64,000 nt of DNA from positions 82,763,130 through 82,827,129 of the forward strand of contig CM059567.1 in assembly GCA_030386875.1 (NCBI GenBank), in the 5' to 3' direction. Position numbers and translations under genes: made by a program. This document shows, piece by piece, positions 20,193-29,302 of this stretch; position 1 is the first letter of the stretch; every line of letters starts with the position of its first letter. Under the pieces are notes generated by a model, which saw only the letters and a program-made list of their open reading frames with translations, made no database searches and had not been told where the DNA came from. The DNA comes from Morinoia aosen. Lineage: Eukaryota; Arthropoda; Malacostraca; Amphipoda; Talitridae.

Positions 20193-20441
20193 CTGGAATG
20201 AGCCAGTCTGGTAGAATGGGCTGTAATGACCCAATATGCCGGGGGATGGTGTTTCGACATACTGGCTGTCCCGGTGATGCCTTCCAATGGAGGCTTGTGA
20301 CAAGGATCGTAGATCCTGAGTAGTTTAGTGGACAAGTCTGGTACCAGGCGCTGAACTCTTTGTGTGAAAATTGTGGAGGGAATTGTAGGCCGTTACAAAG
20401 GCCCCGACACTGTCGGCCCTCAAGTTCAAGTTCAAGTTCAA
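20193..20441 (+). other. LINE-A copy 2 3' UTR and tcaagt tail
   Basis: It is homologous to the 3' UTR of copy 1 at 3979-4223. It contains a short palindromic word pair near the end (gacactgtcggccc), followed by the microsatellite tail. No poly-A tract is present. Confidence 0.85.
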
Positions 20442-20497
20442 GTGTGCCACACCCTCAGGGTTGTTGAAACAAACAAAACAAACATCGGCATCTTTGG

Positions 20498-20700
20498 GAT
20501 GCTTTATTTCCAATCAAGCCTGATACATATGATCTTAAGCATTGGTTTTTCAAATGTCTTATAACCTATATAAAGGACACCATGACGGTTCCCCCGTAAA
20601 GCCAGTACCCATTTCCAACACCTGGGTTGAAGGGAGTATTGTGCTTGAGCTTTCCCTTATACCAACGGGGAAAATCTCCGCACCAGCGCCGGGATACGAA
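20498..20700. repeat. Dispersed repeat C, copy 1
   Basis: It shares two blocks with 46341-46500. One contains gatgctttatt and ccaatcaa. The other contains tacccatttc followed by acacctgggt. Spacing differs between copies. The origin is unknown; it has no ORF and joins repeat D without a gap. Confidence 0.55.
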
Positions 20701-20990
20701 AAGAAAAGAAAGAAAAAAGAAAAACGTTTATTTTCTAAGTTGCCACATGAGATACGTGTCAACATATTGGGTTTTAAAAAGTTTCTTAACATAGGACGTC
20801 CTAAACAAAAAAGTTCCATACGAGGAGTACTAATTGAAAAACCATCAGAGGTGTACAAACAGAAAAGCCATACGAGGCATAATAATTGACAAACTATACG
20901 AGGTGTACTAATAAACAAACTATAAGAGGTGTACTAATAGATTGACTATACGAGGCATATTAATGGACACGAACTCTCGTATCCAACATA
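20698..20990. repeat. Dispersed repeat D, copy 1, with 26-bp minisatellite
   Basis: An A/G-rich stretch (aaaagaaaagaaag) and a conserved block (gttgccacatgagatac, gtttcttaa) are followed by about six degenerate 26-bp units of the form atacgaggtgtactaatagac. Related copies lie at 33969-34290 and, inverted, at 37283-37457. On the minus strand the conserved block ends in AATAAA followed by a T/C tract, which would fit a short retroposon 3' end. Confidence 0.7.
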
Positions 20991-21715
20991 CAAGGCTGAT
21001 CCCTTAACCACTGTGCCACGGAGAGCACCTGCTCTTGATGGCTGCTCTACAGTTCAATACCTAGGCTGAATGAAATTACAGTAGGTTTTTCTGTTTAGTA
21101 AAACTCTAAGAATTCACTCAACTTTCTGAAACAAGTTTTCAGATGGTTTTAGTTTTTCTTGGAGATGATAACTTGGTAGAAACTCTAGCCGTTGCTCTAA
21201 GCTGAGATCCTCTGCGGGCTTTGTAAGGCATTATTAATGGCCTTCCGCAGTATGGGGAATTAGGCTGCTGTCAAGTAAATAGACTAAAAAGGCTATAAAA
21301 CGAATAATAAGTGAATAACAGAGCAATGGTCGGGGTTCCTCACAACTTCGGTTCAAGCGTATTTCCTCATTACTAAAAATGCGCCTGCACTTTTCTTCCA
21401 AGTTCGAAGCCAATGAAATGGATTCGGAGAAAAGCCGATGTGTGCAGTCTTTCCGACTGCCATGCCTGACGGCTTCCTGCCGCGGCCACGGGTGCACACA
21501 ACTTTGTGCCTCGCTGGTCACCGGTCATCTTCCCCGCAACCTTGGAACCTTGCGTTCTTGGGCAGCCGGCTACAATGAAAAATTTGTTCATCTGAACAAG
21601 TAAATTTTCGAATGAATTTATTTGTTGCCTCCTTGTAGCCGGGAGGCATCACAACTTACCATTATATTGAAAGTTTGTGTTTGGATGAGTTCTATATACG
21701 GGCCACCTTTAAATA
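20991..21715. other. Unassigned, non-coding
   Basis: Near 21000 the words cttaaccactgtgccacgg resemble the tail common to many repeats and pseudo-tRNA-like sequences, but no cloverleaf is supported. The rest, including a GC-richer patch around 21370-21600, shows only short unconvincing frames. Confidence 0.3.
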
Positions 21716-21875
21716 AATTTTTCAATCAGAGAGTTACATATAATATGACCATGGGATTTTTCCTAATGGTACGTTCTGCAGTGCAGTAATAGCAGTAGCA
21801 AAATGTGGCCAACAGTTTTCTCAGCACCACAAGTACAATTAGGATCATCAATAGTATTGAACTGGTTAAGGTGAG
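21716..21875 (-). pseudogene. RNase-H-type LINE remnant, C-terminal zinc-knuckle piece
   Basis: Reading the minus strand, 21875 downward encodes LNQFNTIDDPNCTCGAEKTV followed by GHILLL and HCRTYH. This is the CxC...H...C knuckle that ends I/R1-type ORF2 proteins. It joins in frame with the piece at 27190-27014 (ending ...YSRPRSH) once gypsy-1 and one copy of its 5-bp duplication are removed. It is old and carries stops. Confidence 0.75.
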
Positions 21876-22287
21876 TGTAATATAGCGAGTAGTGTAAGTT
21901 CTAGTTAGAGAGACCAAAAGTTGGCAACGCTCGATAGGGCAACACTCGCGAGTCAGTCTGCTATTGGCCTCGGGTTCAACAACAAGTACATGTTGACCGA
22001 GTGTGTATATAATTACCTACTGTGGTGGGTATCTAACTTCTTAAGTTCTAAACTAATGTACTAATTCTATTCTACTCTATTCTATATATTTCCCGTCTAT
22101 CTCCGCTCTACTCTTGCTAGCCACAGTATTGAAAATGGAGTATTAAGTTAAGGTATCCAAGAGGTGAGTGAACTATTTACCTAAATTGCTGTGTCATAGC
22201 ATTGTCTATTTGTTCAGTACTATAACTATGTTGTGTCTATGTGGAACCTATGCTGTGCTCTAGTGTAGGGCTAACCACTCCATAATA
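21876..22287 (+). repeat. Gypsy-1 5' LTR
   Basis: It starts TGTAATATAG and ends CTCCATAATA, so it lacks the usual terminal CA. It carries gtgtatataatt as a possible TATA region and T/C-rich tracts (tctattctactctattcta). It is matched by the 3' LTR at 26602-27013. Confidence 0.9.
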
Positions 22288-22288
22288 C

Positions 22289-22301
22289 TGGCGACGAGGA
22301 T
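22289..22301 (+). promoter_or_regulatory. Gypsy-1 primer binding site, tRNA-Ser(GCT) type
   Basis: tggcgacgaggat begins one base after the LTR. Its complement is the 3' end ATCCTCGTCG plus CCA of animal tRNA-Ser(GCT), 13 of 13 from known tRNA sequence. The same 13 bases recur at 28210-28222 in gypsy-2. Confidence 0.8.
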
Positions 22302-22517
22302 TATTTTTTGTAGAACTATTGGGAGAGGCTAGACTAATGAAGGAACTCAGAATTTATATTATTATTCAGTGACTAGAGTATTGATGCTGTAAATTTCTGA
22401 TTTTTTTTAACAAGGTGTATTATTACAGTCTCTTGAATTGGCTACTCTTGCAACTGATATTGTTGCTACTACTATTTCAGGTAGATATCTGACAATTAGC
22501 TGTAAAGCTGGGTAAAA

Positions 22518-23468
22518 ATGCCAATGCTAGGCTCAGTGGGAGAATTCAATCCTTTAGAGGAAGAATTCCCAGAATATGAAGTCAGGCTGAACTGCTTCCT
22601 GAGTATTAATAAAGTGGAAGATTCAAATAAAGCTAAAACATTTATTGCTCTGGTGGGTCCTCAAATTGTTAGGTTAGCCAAGGACCTACTCTCACCTAAA
22701 AGACTTTTAGATGCTACCTATGAGGAGATCATGGAAGCGTTAAGACGGCATTTTAAGCCGACACGCAACCAGATCTTTGAAAGGTTTAGGTTCCATAAGC
22801 GGAACCAGAAACAAGGGGAGAGCATTGCTGATTTTGTGGCTAGCTTAAAGGCCCTTTCAGACACCTGTAATTTCAAACAGGAAGTTCTGGAAGAAACGCT
22901 GCTAGATAGGTTTATACTGGGTGTGGCCAGTAATGATGTTCAAAATTGTTTGCTTAATGAAGCTGACCTCACATGGAAAAAAGCCGTGGATCTGGCAACT
23001 GCCAAAGAAACTCAACTGAGGGAGACGGTTGTGTTAAGGAAACCTAATTCCATACTAAATGTGGGCCAGCATAGAGTAAAGCAAACTGCTATTAAGCCTC
23101 AGGGCAAAACTCAGGCTCAAGCTAGCCCCAAATCAGCATGCAGCGGCTGTGGTAATCTGCACTGGCGTAGAGATTGCCCCTATAAAGACAGTGTTTGTCA
23201 TGGTTGTGGCCAAAAAGGCCATCTTAAGAAATGTTGCTTTAAAGTGAAAAATCAAAATTCTGCTAAAGGCAACAAAAATAATTTTGTGCATGCTATGCAT
23301 GAGAAAAGGGGGAGGGAACACCACCCTAACCCTAATAGAACTAACAATGCAACCTGTGCAGACTATCCAGTTGCTAATCTAGGCTGTTATGGGGAGATTT
23401 TCTCAATAGCCGAGGAAATGAAACCCCCAATCAAAATAAAATTGTTACTAAATGGTGTGTGCCATTAG
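22518..23468 (+). CDS. gag: Gypsy-1 gag
   Basis: This 316-residue capsid/nucleocapsid protein starts at the ATG at 22518. The first two thirds form a retrotransposon-gag fold: FERFRFHKRNQKQGESIADF is typical of the family. Two zinc knuckles follow near residues 208-240, CSGCGNLHWRRDC and CHGCGQKGHLKKC. It ends at a TAG inside the start of the protease region. Pol overlaps by 10 bases in the -1 frame. In gypsy-2 the same junction is in one continuous frame, so the shift here may be a mutation or a recoding site; no canonical slippery heptamer is visible. Confidence 0.9.
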   Translation: MPMLGSVGEFNPLEEEFPEYEVRLNCFLSINKVEDSNKAKTFIALVGPQIVRLAKDLLSPKRLLDATYEEIMEALRRHFKPTRNQIFERFRFHKRNQKQGESIADFVASLKALSDTCNFKQEVLEETLLDRFILGVASNDVQNCLLNEADLTWKKAVDLATAKETQLRETVVLRKPNSILNVGQHRVKQTAIKPQGKTQAQASPKSACSGCGNLHWRRDCPYKDSVCHGCGQKGHLKKCCFKVKNQNSAKGNKNNFVHAMHEKRGREHHPNPNRTNNATCADYPVANLGCYGEIFSIAEEMKPPIKIKLLLNGVCH

Positions 23469-26400
23469 AGATGGAGGTAGATACAGGTGCTGCCAGGTCT
23501 ATCCTTTCAATGGCCACCTACTCTAAAATACCAGCTAAGTCAAGACCCGAGCTGAGACCTTCTGATGTTAAGCTTAGGACTTATGTGGGAACACCCCTAG
23601 TGATTTGTGGGGAGATTAGGGCTAACATCCAGCGTGAACCTGGTAATATGGTTCCTCAACTAGCAACTTTTGTGATTGTAGACAGGGAGGGGCCAGCTTT
23701 GCTGGGTACGGACCTGATTGATTCCCTCGGGCTAACTATAGTATCAAATAATGTCAACAAATTGACTACCTGCCCTGAAGAGTTAGCAAATAAATTCCCC
23801 GACCTTTTTCAACCATGTCTAGGTTGCTTTAAGGGAAGGAATTTCAAAATAGAAGTGGATCCAGCCGTACCACCAAAGTTTTGCAAGGCCAGGAACGGGC
23901 CTTACACACTGAGACCAAAGGTGGAGGCAGAACTTGATAGACTGGTGCAGGAAGGTATCCTCACCCCTGTACAATACTCGAGATGGGCAGCGGCGATCGT
24001 CCCTGTGCTCAAGGCTGATCAAAGCATCCGCATCTGTGGGGACTACAAATTAACAGTCAACAGAGCCACTAGGCTTGATACCTACCCTATACCAAGAGTG
24101 GAAGATCTATTTAGCGGGTTAGCAGGAGGAGTTATATACTCCAAGCTAGATATGTCTCAGGCATACGCTCAACTACCCTTGGATGAAGACTCCAAGGAAC
24201 TCACGGTAATAAACACCCACAGAGGTTTATTTGCCTACAACCGTCTCAGTTTTGGAATTGCGTCCGCACCTGGAATCTTTCAGCGTGCCATGGAAGGACT
24301 ATTGCAGGGCCTCCCAGGAGTGTTCTGCTACCTGGATGACGTCCTGGTGAGTGCCACTAATGAGCAAGAGCACAACAAGCGTCTCTATCAAGTCTTATCT
24401 AAACTACAGGAGGCAGGGCTAAAACTGAAAATGGATAAATGCCAAATTGGAGTGCCACAGGTATCCTACCTTGGATACCAAATTGACAAGGATGGATTGC
24501 ACCCCACTGCAGAGAAGGTAGCAGCAATCCAGAATGCACCAGCTCCTACTAATGTAACTCAACTGAGAGCCTACCTTGGGCTGCTAAATTTCTATAGGAA
24601 ATTTCTAAAATCATCTGCAACTATGTTGGAGCCCCTAAATACCTTACTGAGAGACAAAACCCCTTGGAAATGGGATGCAAGTCAGGAGAGAGCCTTCCAG
24701 AAATCTAAACAAGCCCTCCTGGACTCTCAGACTCTAGTCCATTTTGACCCTCAGAAACCCATAGTGGTAGTGGCTGACAGTAGTGCGTATGGTGTGGGAG
24801 CGGTGCTGTGTCACCTTATTGATGGGATTGAACGCCCCGCCTATTTTGCCTCCCGAACTCTAACAGCAACAGAACGCAACTACTCTCAAACTGAGAAAGA
24901 AGCCCTAGCTATGGTGTTCGCACTTCGAAAATTTCATTGCTACCTGTGGGGACAGGATTTCACTGTGGTTACGGACCACAAACCTTTATTAGGACTATTT
25001 GATCCGGGTAGAAGCATTCCTCCGATGGCATCCGGGCGCATTCAAAGGTGGGCTTTACTACTGCAGTCCTACAAGTTCACCTTGCGTCACCGGTCCGGCG
25101 TGCTGTTGGGCACGGCTGATGCTCTCAGTCGTCTACCTTTGACAACTCCCGAGGAAGCCACACCTATTCCTGCGGAATGGACGTCCTTAGTGAATTTCCT
25201 CGAGTCAGCTCCAGTCACCAGCACCCACATCCGCGACGGCACCCTAAGGGACCCAGTACTTTCAAAGGTGTACAAATACTGCCAAGTAGGCTGGCCTTCG
25301 ACGGTAATTGGTGACCCTGATCTCGCTCCGTATACTAGGAGGCGAGACGAATTGTCCACACAAAATGGCTGTGTGCTCTGGGGAGCAAGGATTATTGTAC
25401 CCCAAGCTCTCAGACAAGCCATTGTGGACGAACTTCACTCTGGCCATGCTGGATCATCCAGGATGAACGAGTTAGCTCGCAGCTATGTATGGTGGCCGCT
25501 GCTGGACAAAGATCTAGAAGAAACGACTAAGTCATGCAGCGAGTGCCTGAGCACTCGAGCTGCACCAACGAAAGCTGAACTCCATCCGTGGGAATGGCCT
25601 GCGAAGCCTTGGCATCGCATACACATTGACTACGCGGGCCCAATGGATGGAAAATACTATCTAGTGATCGTGGATGCACACTCTAAGTGGGTTGAAATTT
25701 TTCCCACATCTACTACAACCTCTAGCGAAACGATCTCGTGCCTGAAACACACTTTTGTGACATTTGGATTTCCAGTAACAATTGTTTCTGACAATGCAAC
25801 GTGTTTCACATCGGCTGAATTCCAAGAATTTGTGAAGGCATGTGGTATGCGACATATTACGAGCGCACCATACCACCCTTCAACTAATGGACTGGCAGAG
25901 CGCATGGTACAAACTTTCAAGAAGAATATACGAAAATCAACGGAACCCCTACGCCTAGCACTAGACAGGTTTCTGTTCAACTATCGGCTGACACCCCACA
26001 CGACAACAGGTGTTACGCCCGCCGAACTGATGTTAGGCAGGAAAGTTCGCTCTCGTCTTGATCTGCTTTGGCCGTCAGAGGCAATCGCGTCCAAAGTTGC
26101 TCAACGCCAGGACGCTCAGAAAAGATACCACCCAGGGTCTCGCGCGGTTGACATTCCGCCGGAGTCACCTATGATGGTCCGTCAATACACGCCGGGTTCC
26201 CCAAAATGGACCCCTGCTACCACCATTGAGAAAACAGGCCCGGTATCCTACAAGTGCCAACTGAAGGGGGGAGAGGTCGTTCGTCGACACCAGGACCAAG
26301 TTATTACCTGCTCGAACACCATCCCTGAAGCCTTGGGACAACCTACGGAGGAAACCGTTGTGTTTCCACAACCTGCTCAAAATTCATACCCACCACCTCC

Positions 26401-26536
26401 GACCAATGAACCTGACTCCGAAACACCTGAGTACCCGATTCCCACCCAGGAGGCTAGGATGAACGAGCCTCCAAGTGCTAGCATCTCACGCAGGTCTACC
26501 CGGGCTCGGAAGCCTGTGGTGAGAATGGACCTTTAG
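23459..26536 (+). CDS. pol: Gypsy-1 pol: protease, RT, RNase H, integrase
   Basis: The open frame has 1025 residues and no lesions. The protease has the DTG active site near residue 8 and ALLGTDLID downstream. RT has KLDMSQAYAQLPL, INTHRGLFAYNRLSFGIASA and YLDDVLVSA near residue 292. RNase H has VVVADSSAYGVGAVL near residue 438 and TDHKPLLGLF. Integrase has the HHCC finger (ELHSGHAG...CSECLSTR) and the D,D,E triad in HIDYAGPMDG, VSDNATCF and GLAERMVQTF. No chromodomain is seen; the C-terminus is Arg/Ser rich. The frame is open slightly upstream of 23459 and has no ATG at its head, so it is probably made as a Gag-Pol fusion. Confidence 0.93.
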   Translation: MPLEMEVDTGAARSILSMATYSKIPAKSRPELRPSDVKLRTYVGTPLVICGEIRANIQREPGNMVPQLATFVIVDREGPALLGTDLIDSLGLTIVSNNVNKLTTCPEELANKFPDLFQPCLGCFKGRNFKIEVDPAVPPKFCKARNGPYTLRPKVEAELDRLVQEGILTPVQYSRWAAAIVPVLKADQSIRICGDYKLTVNRATRLDTYPIPRVEDLFSGLAGGVIYSKLDMSQAYAQLPLDEDSKELTVINTHRGLFAYNRLSFGIASAPGIFQRAMEGLLQGLPGVFCYLDDVLVSATNEQEHNKRLYQVLSKLQEAGLKLKMDKCQIGVPQVSYLGYQIDKDGLHPTAEKVAAIQNAPAPTNVTQLRAYLGLLNFYRKFLKSSATMLEPLNTLLRDKTPWKWDASQERAFQKSKQALLDSQTLVHFDPQKPIVVVADSSAYGVGAVLCHLIDGIERPAYFASRTLTATERNYSQTEKEALAMVFALRKFHCYLWGQDFTVVTDHKPLLGLFDPGRSIPPMASGRIQRWALLLQSYKFTLRHRSGVLLGTADALSRLPLTTPEEATPIPAEWTSLVNFLESAPVTSTHIRDGTLRDPVLSKVYKYCQVGWPSTVIGDPDLAPYTRRRDELSTQNGCVLWGARIIVPQALRQAIVDELHSGHAGSSRMNELARSYVWWPLLDKDLEETTKSCSECLSTRAAPTKAELHPWEWPAKPWHRIHIDYAGPMDGKYYLVIVDAHSKWVEIFPTSTTTSSETISCLKHTFVTFGFPVTIVSDNATCFTSAEFQEFVKACGMRHITSAPYHPSTNGLAERMVQTFKKNIRKSTEPLRLALDRFLFNYRLTPHTTTGVTPAELMLGRKVRSRLDLLWPSEAIASKVAQRQDAQKRYHPGSRAVDIPPESPMMVRQYTPGSPKWTPATTIEKTGPVSYKCQLKGGEVVRRHQDQVITCSNTIPEALGQPTEETVVFPQPAQNSYPPPPTNEPDSETPEYPIPTQEARMNEPPSASISRRSTRARKPVVRMDL

Positions 26537-26588
26537 GATTGACTATATTGAATAAGGGGACTGGGGATACAGGGAGGGGTTTCTAATT

Positions 26589-26601
26589 AAGGAGGGAGGG
26601 G
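26589..26601 (+). promoter_or_regulatory. Gypsy-1 polypurine tract
   Basis: aaggagggagggg directly abuts the 3' LTR and would prime plus-strand synthesis. The identical tract precedes the gypsy-2 3' LTR at 36945-36957. Confidence 0.85.
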
Positions 26602-27013
26602 TGTAATATAGCGAGTAGTGTAAGTTCTAGTTAGAGAGACCAAAAGTTGGCAACGCTCGATAGGGCAACACTCGCGAGTCAGTCTGCTATTGGCCTCGGG
26701 TTCAACAACAAGTACATGTTGACCGAGTGTGTATATAATTACCTACTGTGGTGGGTATCTAACTTCTTAAGTTCTAAACTAATGTACTAATTCTATTCTA
26801 CTCTATTCTATATATTTCCCGTCTATCTCCGCTCTACTCTTGCTAGCCACAGTATTGAAAATGGAGTATTAAGTTAAGGTATCCAAGAGGTGAGTGAACT
26901 ATTTACCTAAATTGCTGTGTCATAGCATTGTCTTTTTGTTCAGTACTATAACTATGTTGTGTCTATGTGGAACCTATGCTGTGCTCTAGTGTAGGGCTAT
27001 CCACTCCATAATA
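26602..27013 (+). repeat. Gypsy-1 3' LTR
   Basis: It is the same length as the 5' LTR, with visible differences only near 26932 (t for a) and 26999 (t for a). It is followed by the target duplication gtgag. Confidence 0.9.
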
Positions 27014-27190
27014 GTGAGACCTCGGCCTTGAGTATCCAACACGTAGATGAGCAAGTGCTGTCTCAACGTAACGGATTTTGTGTACAGCCAACGGCCCCCT
27101 TCTAGTGTTATCTCTGATTTTCAGTGAATGGCGTCCTTTTCCCGTCAGTTGAGCCTGTTGTGCCCAGAAATAAAGCTTATTAATTTTCTG
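27014..27190 (-). pseudogene. RNase-H-type LINE remnant, middle piece
   Basis: The minus strand encodes KINKLYFWAQQAQLTGKGRH, then IRYVETALAHLRVGYSRPRSH, the region between RNase H and the terminal zinc knuckle in I/R1-type ORF2 proteins. It lies between gypsy-1 and gypsy-2. The downstream part of the protein is at 21716-21875 and the upstream part at 37683 onward, so both gypsy elements inserted in the same old LINE. Confidence 0.8.
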
Positions 27191-28208
27191 TGTAATATAG
27201 CGAGAAATGTAATTTCTATTTAGACAGACCAAAATTTGGCAACGCTCGTGACGGTAACAATGGCAGCCAATTCTCTATTGGTCTCAGGTCCGGAAACAGT
27301 AAATGTAGGCTGAGCGTGTGTATATAGATTACCCAATGTGGCTAAGTACTTATCCTCAACTACTTCTGTGGTGTTGAAGTGTTTGCCGCCGCAAGAGGGC
27401 ACTGTAACGATGTGCGCTCCGCCACCGAGAGACGAAGATCTTGCCGCCGCTGCCGGACGGCTGCGGTGGGCCGGCTAAGCCCGGCTTCAGTGCGTCATTT
27501 GACAGTTGTGGAGTGCAGACGTAAACTTCGTACCCGATTTTCACGTTGCGCCGCTGCTCAGTATTGTGAGCCAGTGACTGAGCTAGTTAATTTCTACGGA
27601 AAAGCTAGAGTTTAGTGCAGTGAGGTAGCTGTGGAGTTGCTTCGAGGTGAGAGCATCCGGCAACTGATAGGAGTGATCATCTTGCTCCGGGAGGGGTGAC
27701 GGTTACCCTCTGAGCAGTCGTGCCTGTTGGCCCGGCCGGCATCGAGCGAGGACGACTGCGTGGAAGGTGAGTCCGAGTGCTGGTAGGCGCGCTACAATCG
27801 CACTTGCGACTTTATTTTCCGGCTAAGGACCACAACTTCTAACTACCTACTACTAAATCTACTCCTACTCTTTTCTGTATATTCCACTGTGTCTTCGCTC
27901 TACTCTCACTGGCCACGTGTCTGTTAATTAAGCATACATGTAGCTTGGAGATATCCATGAGATAAGTGGCTATTTACTCTATATATCATTATTGATGTGT
28001 CAACAATATTGCTATTGATGTACCATCGTGTCTACGGATGTGGATTACATTACTATGTCCATGTGGTGTCTATTCTATGCTGTGTCAGTGTTATGTTAAC
28101 ACTGTGGTGAAGCCTAGTGTGGGGTTGTAATGCTTTGGGGCATAGGCTATCACAAATAGGTTACTTTACCACTGCTACTACTAATATTATCTTAGTCAGG
28201 ATTTGGTA
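27191..28208 (+). repeat. Gypsy-2 5' LTR, split by a solo LTR
   Basis: It starts TGTAATATAG like gypsy-1 and ends GATTTGGTA, with the primer site two bases on. Removing the insert at 27367-27834 and its 5-bp duplication leaves about 545 bp, close to the 3' LTR (about 550 bp without its own insert). Confidence 0.85.
27367..27834. mobile_element. Solo LTR, 468 bp, inside gypsy-2 5' LTR
   Basis: It is absent from the gypsy-2 3' LTR, starts TGTGGTG and ends ACCACA, and is flanked by acttc on both sides (27362-27366 and 27835-27839). It is GC-richer than its host. The structure fits a solo LTR left by recombination. The family is unknown. Confidence 0.75.
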
Positions 28209-28209
28209 T

Positions 28210-28222
28210 TGGCGACGAGGAT
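28210..28222 (+). promoter_or_regulatory. Gypsy-2 primer binding site
   Basis: tggcgacgaggat is identical to the gypsy-1 site and again lies one base after the LTR end. Confidence 0.8.
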
Positions 28223-28346
28223 TTTGGCAGAACTACTGGGAGAGACTAGACTAGTGAAGGAACTCAGAATTTATCTAGTGATTGTTTTATTTGTGCTGTG
28301 GATTTTTTTTCACAGGGTGTTAAACTGACTAAAATTAAATATACCG

Positions 28347-29302
28347 TTGATAGGCTCAATGGGAGAGTTTAATCCTTTAAAGGAAGAATTTGGAGACTAC
28401 GAAACTAGATTGCACTGCTACTTTTTAAAAAACAAAATAGGAGACAGTGTGAAAGCCCCCACACTCATTTCACTAGTGGGTCCAAAAATTGCTCGGCTGA
28501 TAAAAGACCTAGTGTCACCCAAAAGAATCTTAGATGCTACTTATGACGAGACTTTGAAAGTGTATAGGCTGCATTTTAAGCCCACACGCAACCAAATATT
28601 CGAAAGGTTCCGGTTCCATACGCGGAAACAGGAACAAGGGGAAAGCAGCGCTGATTTTGTCGCTAGCTTGAAAGCCCTTTCACACACCTGTAATTTCAAA
28701 CAGGAAGTGCTAGAAGAAACGTTGCTGGGCCGATTCATTTTAGGTGTGGCCAGAAGTGACATTCAAAATTGTTTGCTAAATGAAGCTGGCCTGACATGGC
28801 AAAAAGCCGTGGATCTAGCTACTGCCAAAGAAACCCAACTGAGAGAAACAGTAGTGTTGAGACAACCTTACTCTATTTTGAATGCTGGTCAGACTAGAGT
28901 GCAACACATTGCTATCAAGCCTCAGGGCAAGACTCAGGCACAAGCTAACCCCAAATCAGCATGCAGCGGCTGTGGTAATTTGCACTGGCGTAGAGATTGC
29001 CCCTATAAAGACAGTGTTTGTCATTGTTGTGGCCAAAAAGGTCATCTAAAAAAAATGTTGCTTCAAACTAAAAGGGCAAACAATCTGCTAAAGGCAACAA
29101 AAATAATTTGTTGCATGCTATGCATGGAAAAAGGGGGAGGGAACACCATCCTAATCCTAATAGAACTAGCAATGCAACCAGTGTAGACTACCCAGTTGCT
29201 AATCAGGGTTGCTATGGGGAGATATTTGCCATAGCCGAGGAAATGAAACCCCCTATCAGAATAAAATTGTTGTTGAACAATACTCCCCTGGAAATGGAGT
29301 AG
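28347..29302 (+). pseudogene. gag: Gypsy-2 gag, broken
   Basis: It is homologous to gypsy-1 gag from GEFNPL through both zinc knuckles. The first gag ATG has become ATA. An extra A in the run near 29050 shifts the frame after GHLKK. The rest continues in the next frame (29108-29302) to LEME, where a TAG follows. In this copy the residues leading into the protease (NNTPLEME) are in frame with gag, unlike gypsy-1. Confidence 0.85.

Larger units (their letters stand above)
15215..20441 (+). mobile_element. LINE-A copy 2, full-length non-LTR retrotransposon
   Basis: This is the second full-length member of the family at 3979-9175, on the opposite strand and head-to-head with it across the I element. 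It has the same order: 5' UTR, ORF1, ORF2 and 3' UTR, with four tcaagt-type units as tail (about 20418-20441). Proteins of the two copies are clearly close (most positions identical by eye) but differ by scattered substitutions and small indels, so this is not a recent inverted duplication. Confidence 0.85.
21876..27013 (+). mobile_element. Gypsy-1: Ty3/gypsy LTR retrotransposon, nearly intact
   Basis: This is a 5.1-kb element with 412-bp LTRs, a primer binding site, gag, pol and a polypurine tract, flanked by gtgag on both sides (21871-21875 and 27014-27018). The two LTRs differ at only about two positions that I can see, so insertion is recent. Pol order is protease, RT, RNase H, integrase, which defines Ty3/gypsy. 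It interrupts an old RNase-H-type LINE. A second, degraded member of the same lineage starts 177 bp downstream. Confidence 0.92.

Noticed and set aside
15215-20441. LINE-A copies 1 and 2 as one inverted duplication
   Set aside because: They differ throughout in substitutions and repeat number, and have separate 3' tails and flanks.
20990-21030. tRNA-like words (cttaaccactgtgccacgg)
   Set aside because: No cloverleaf could be built; the phrase is common in dispersed repeats.
21234-21603. Overlapping 70-95-codon frames on both strands
   Set aside because: Short, mutually overlapping, without motif or start context.
26963-27232. 89-codon minus frame as a gene
   Set aside because: It runs from the gypsy-2 LTR into the gypsy-1 LTR; only the middle is LINE remnant, listed as such.
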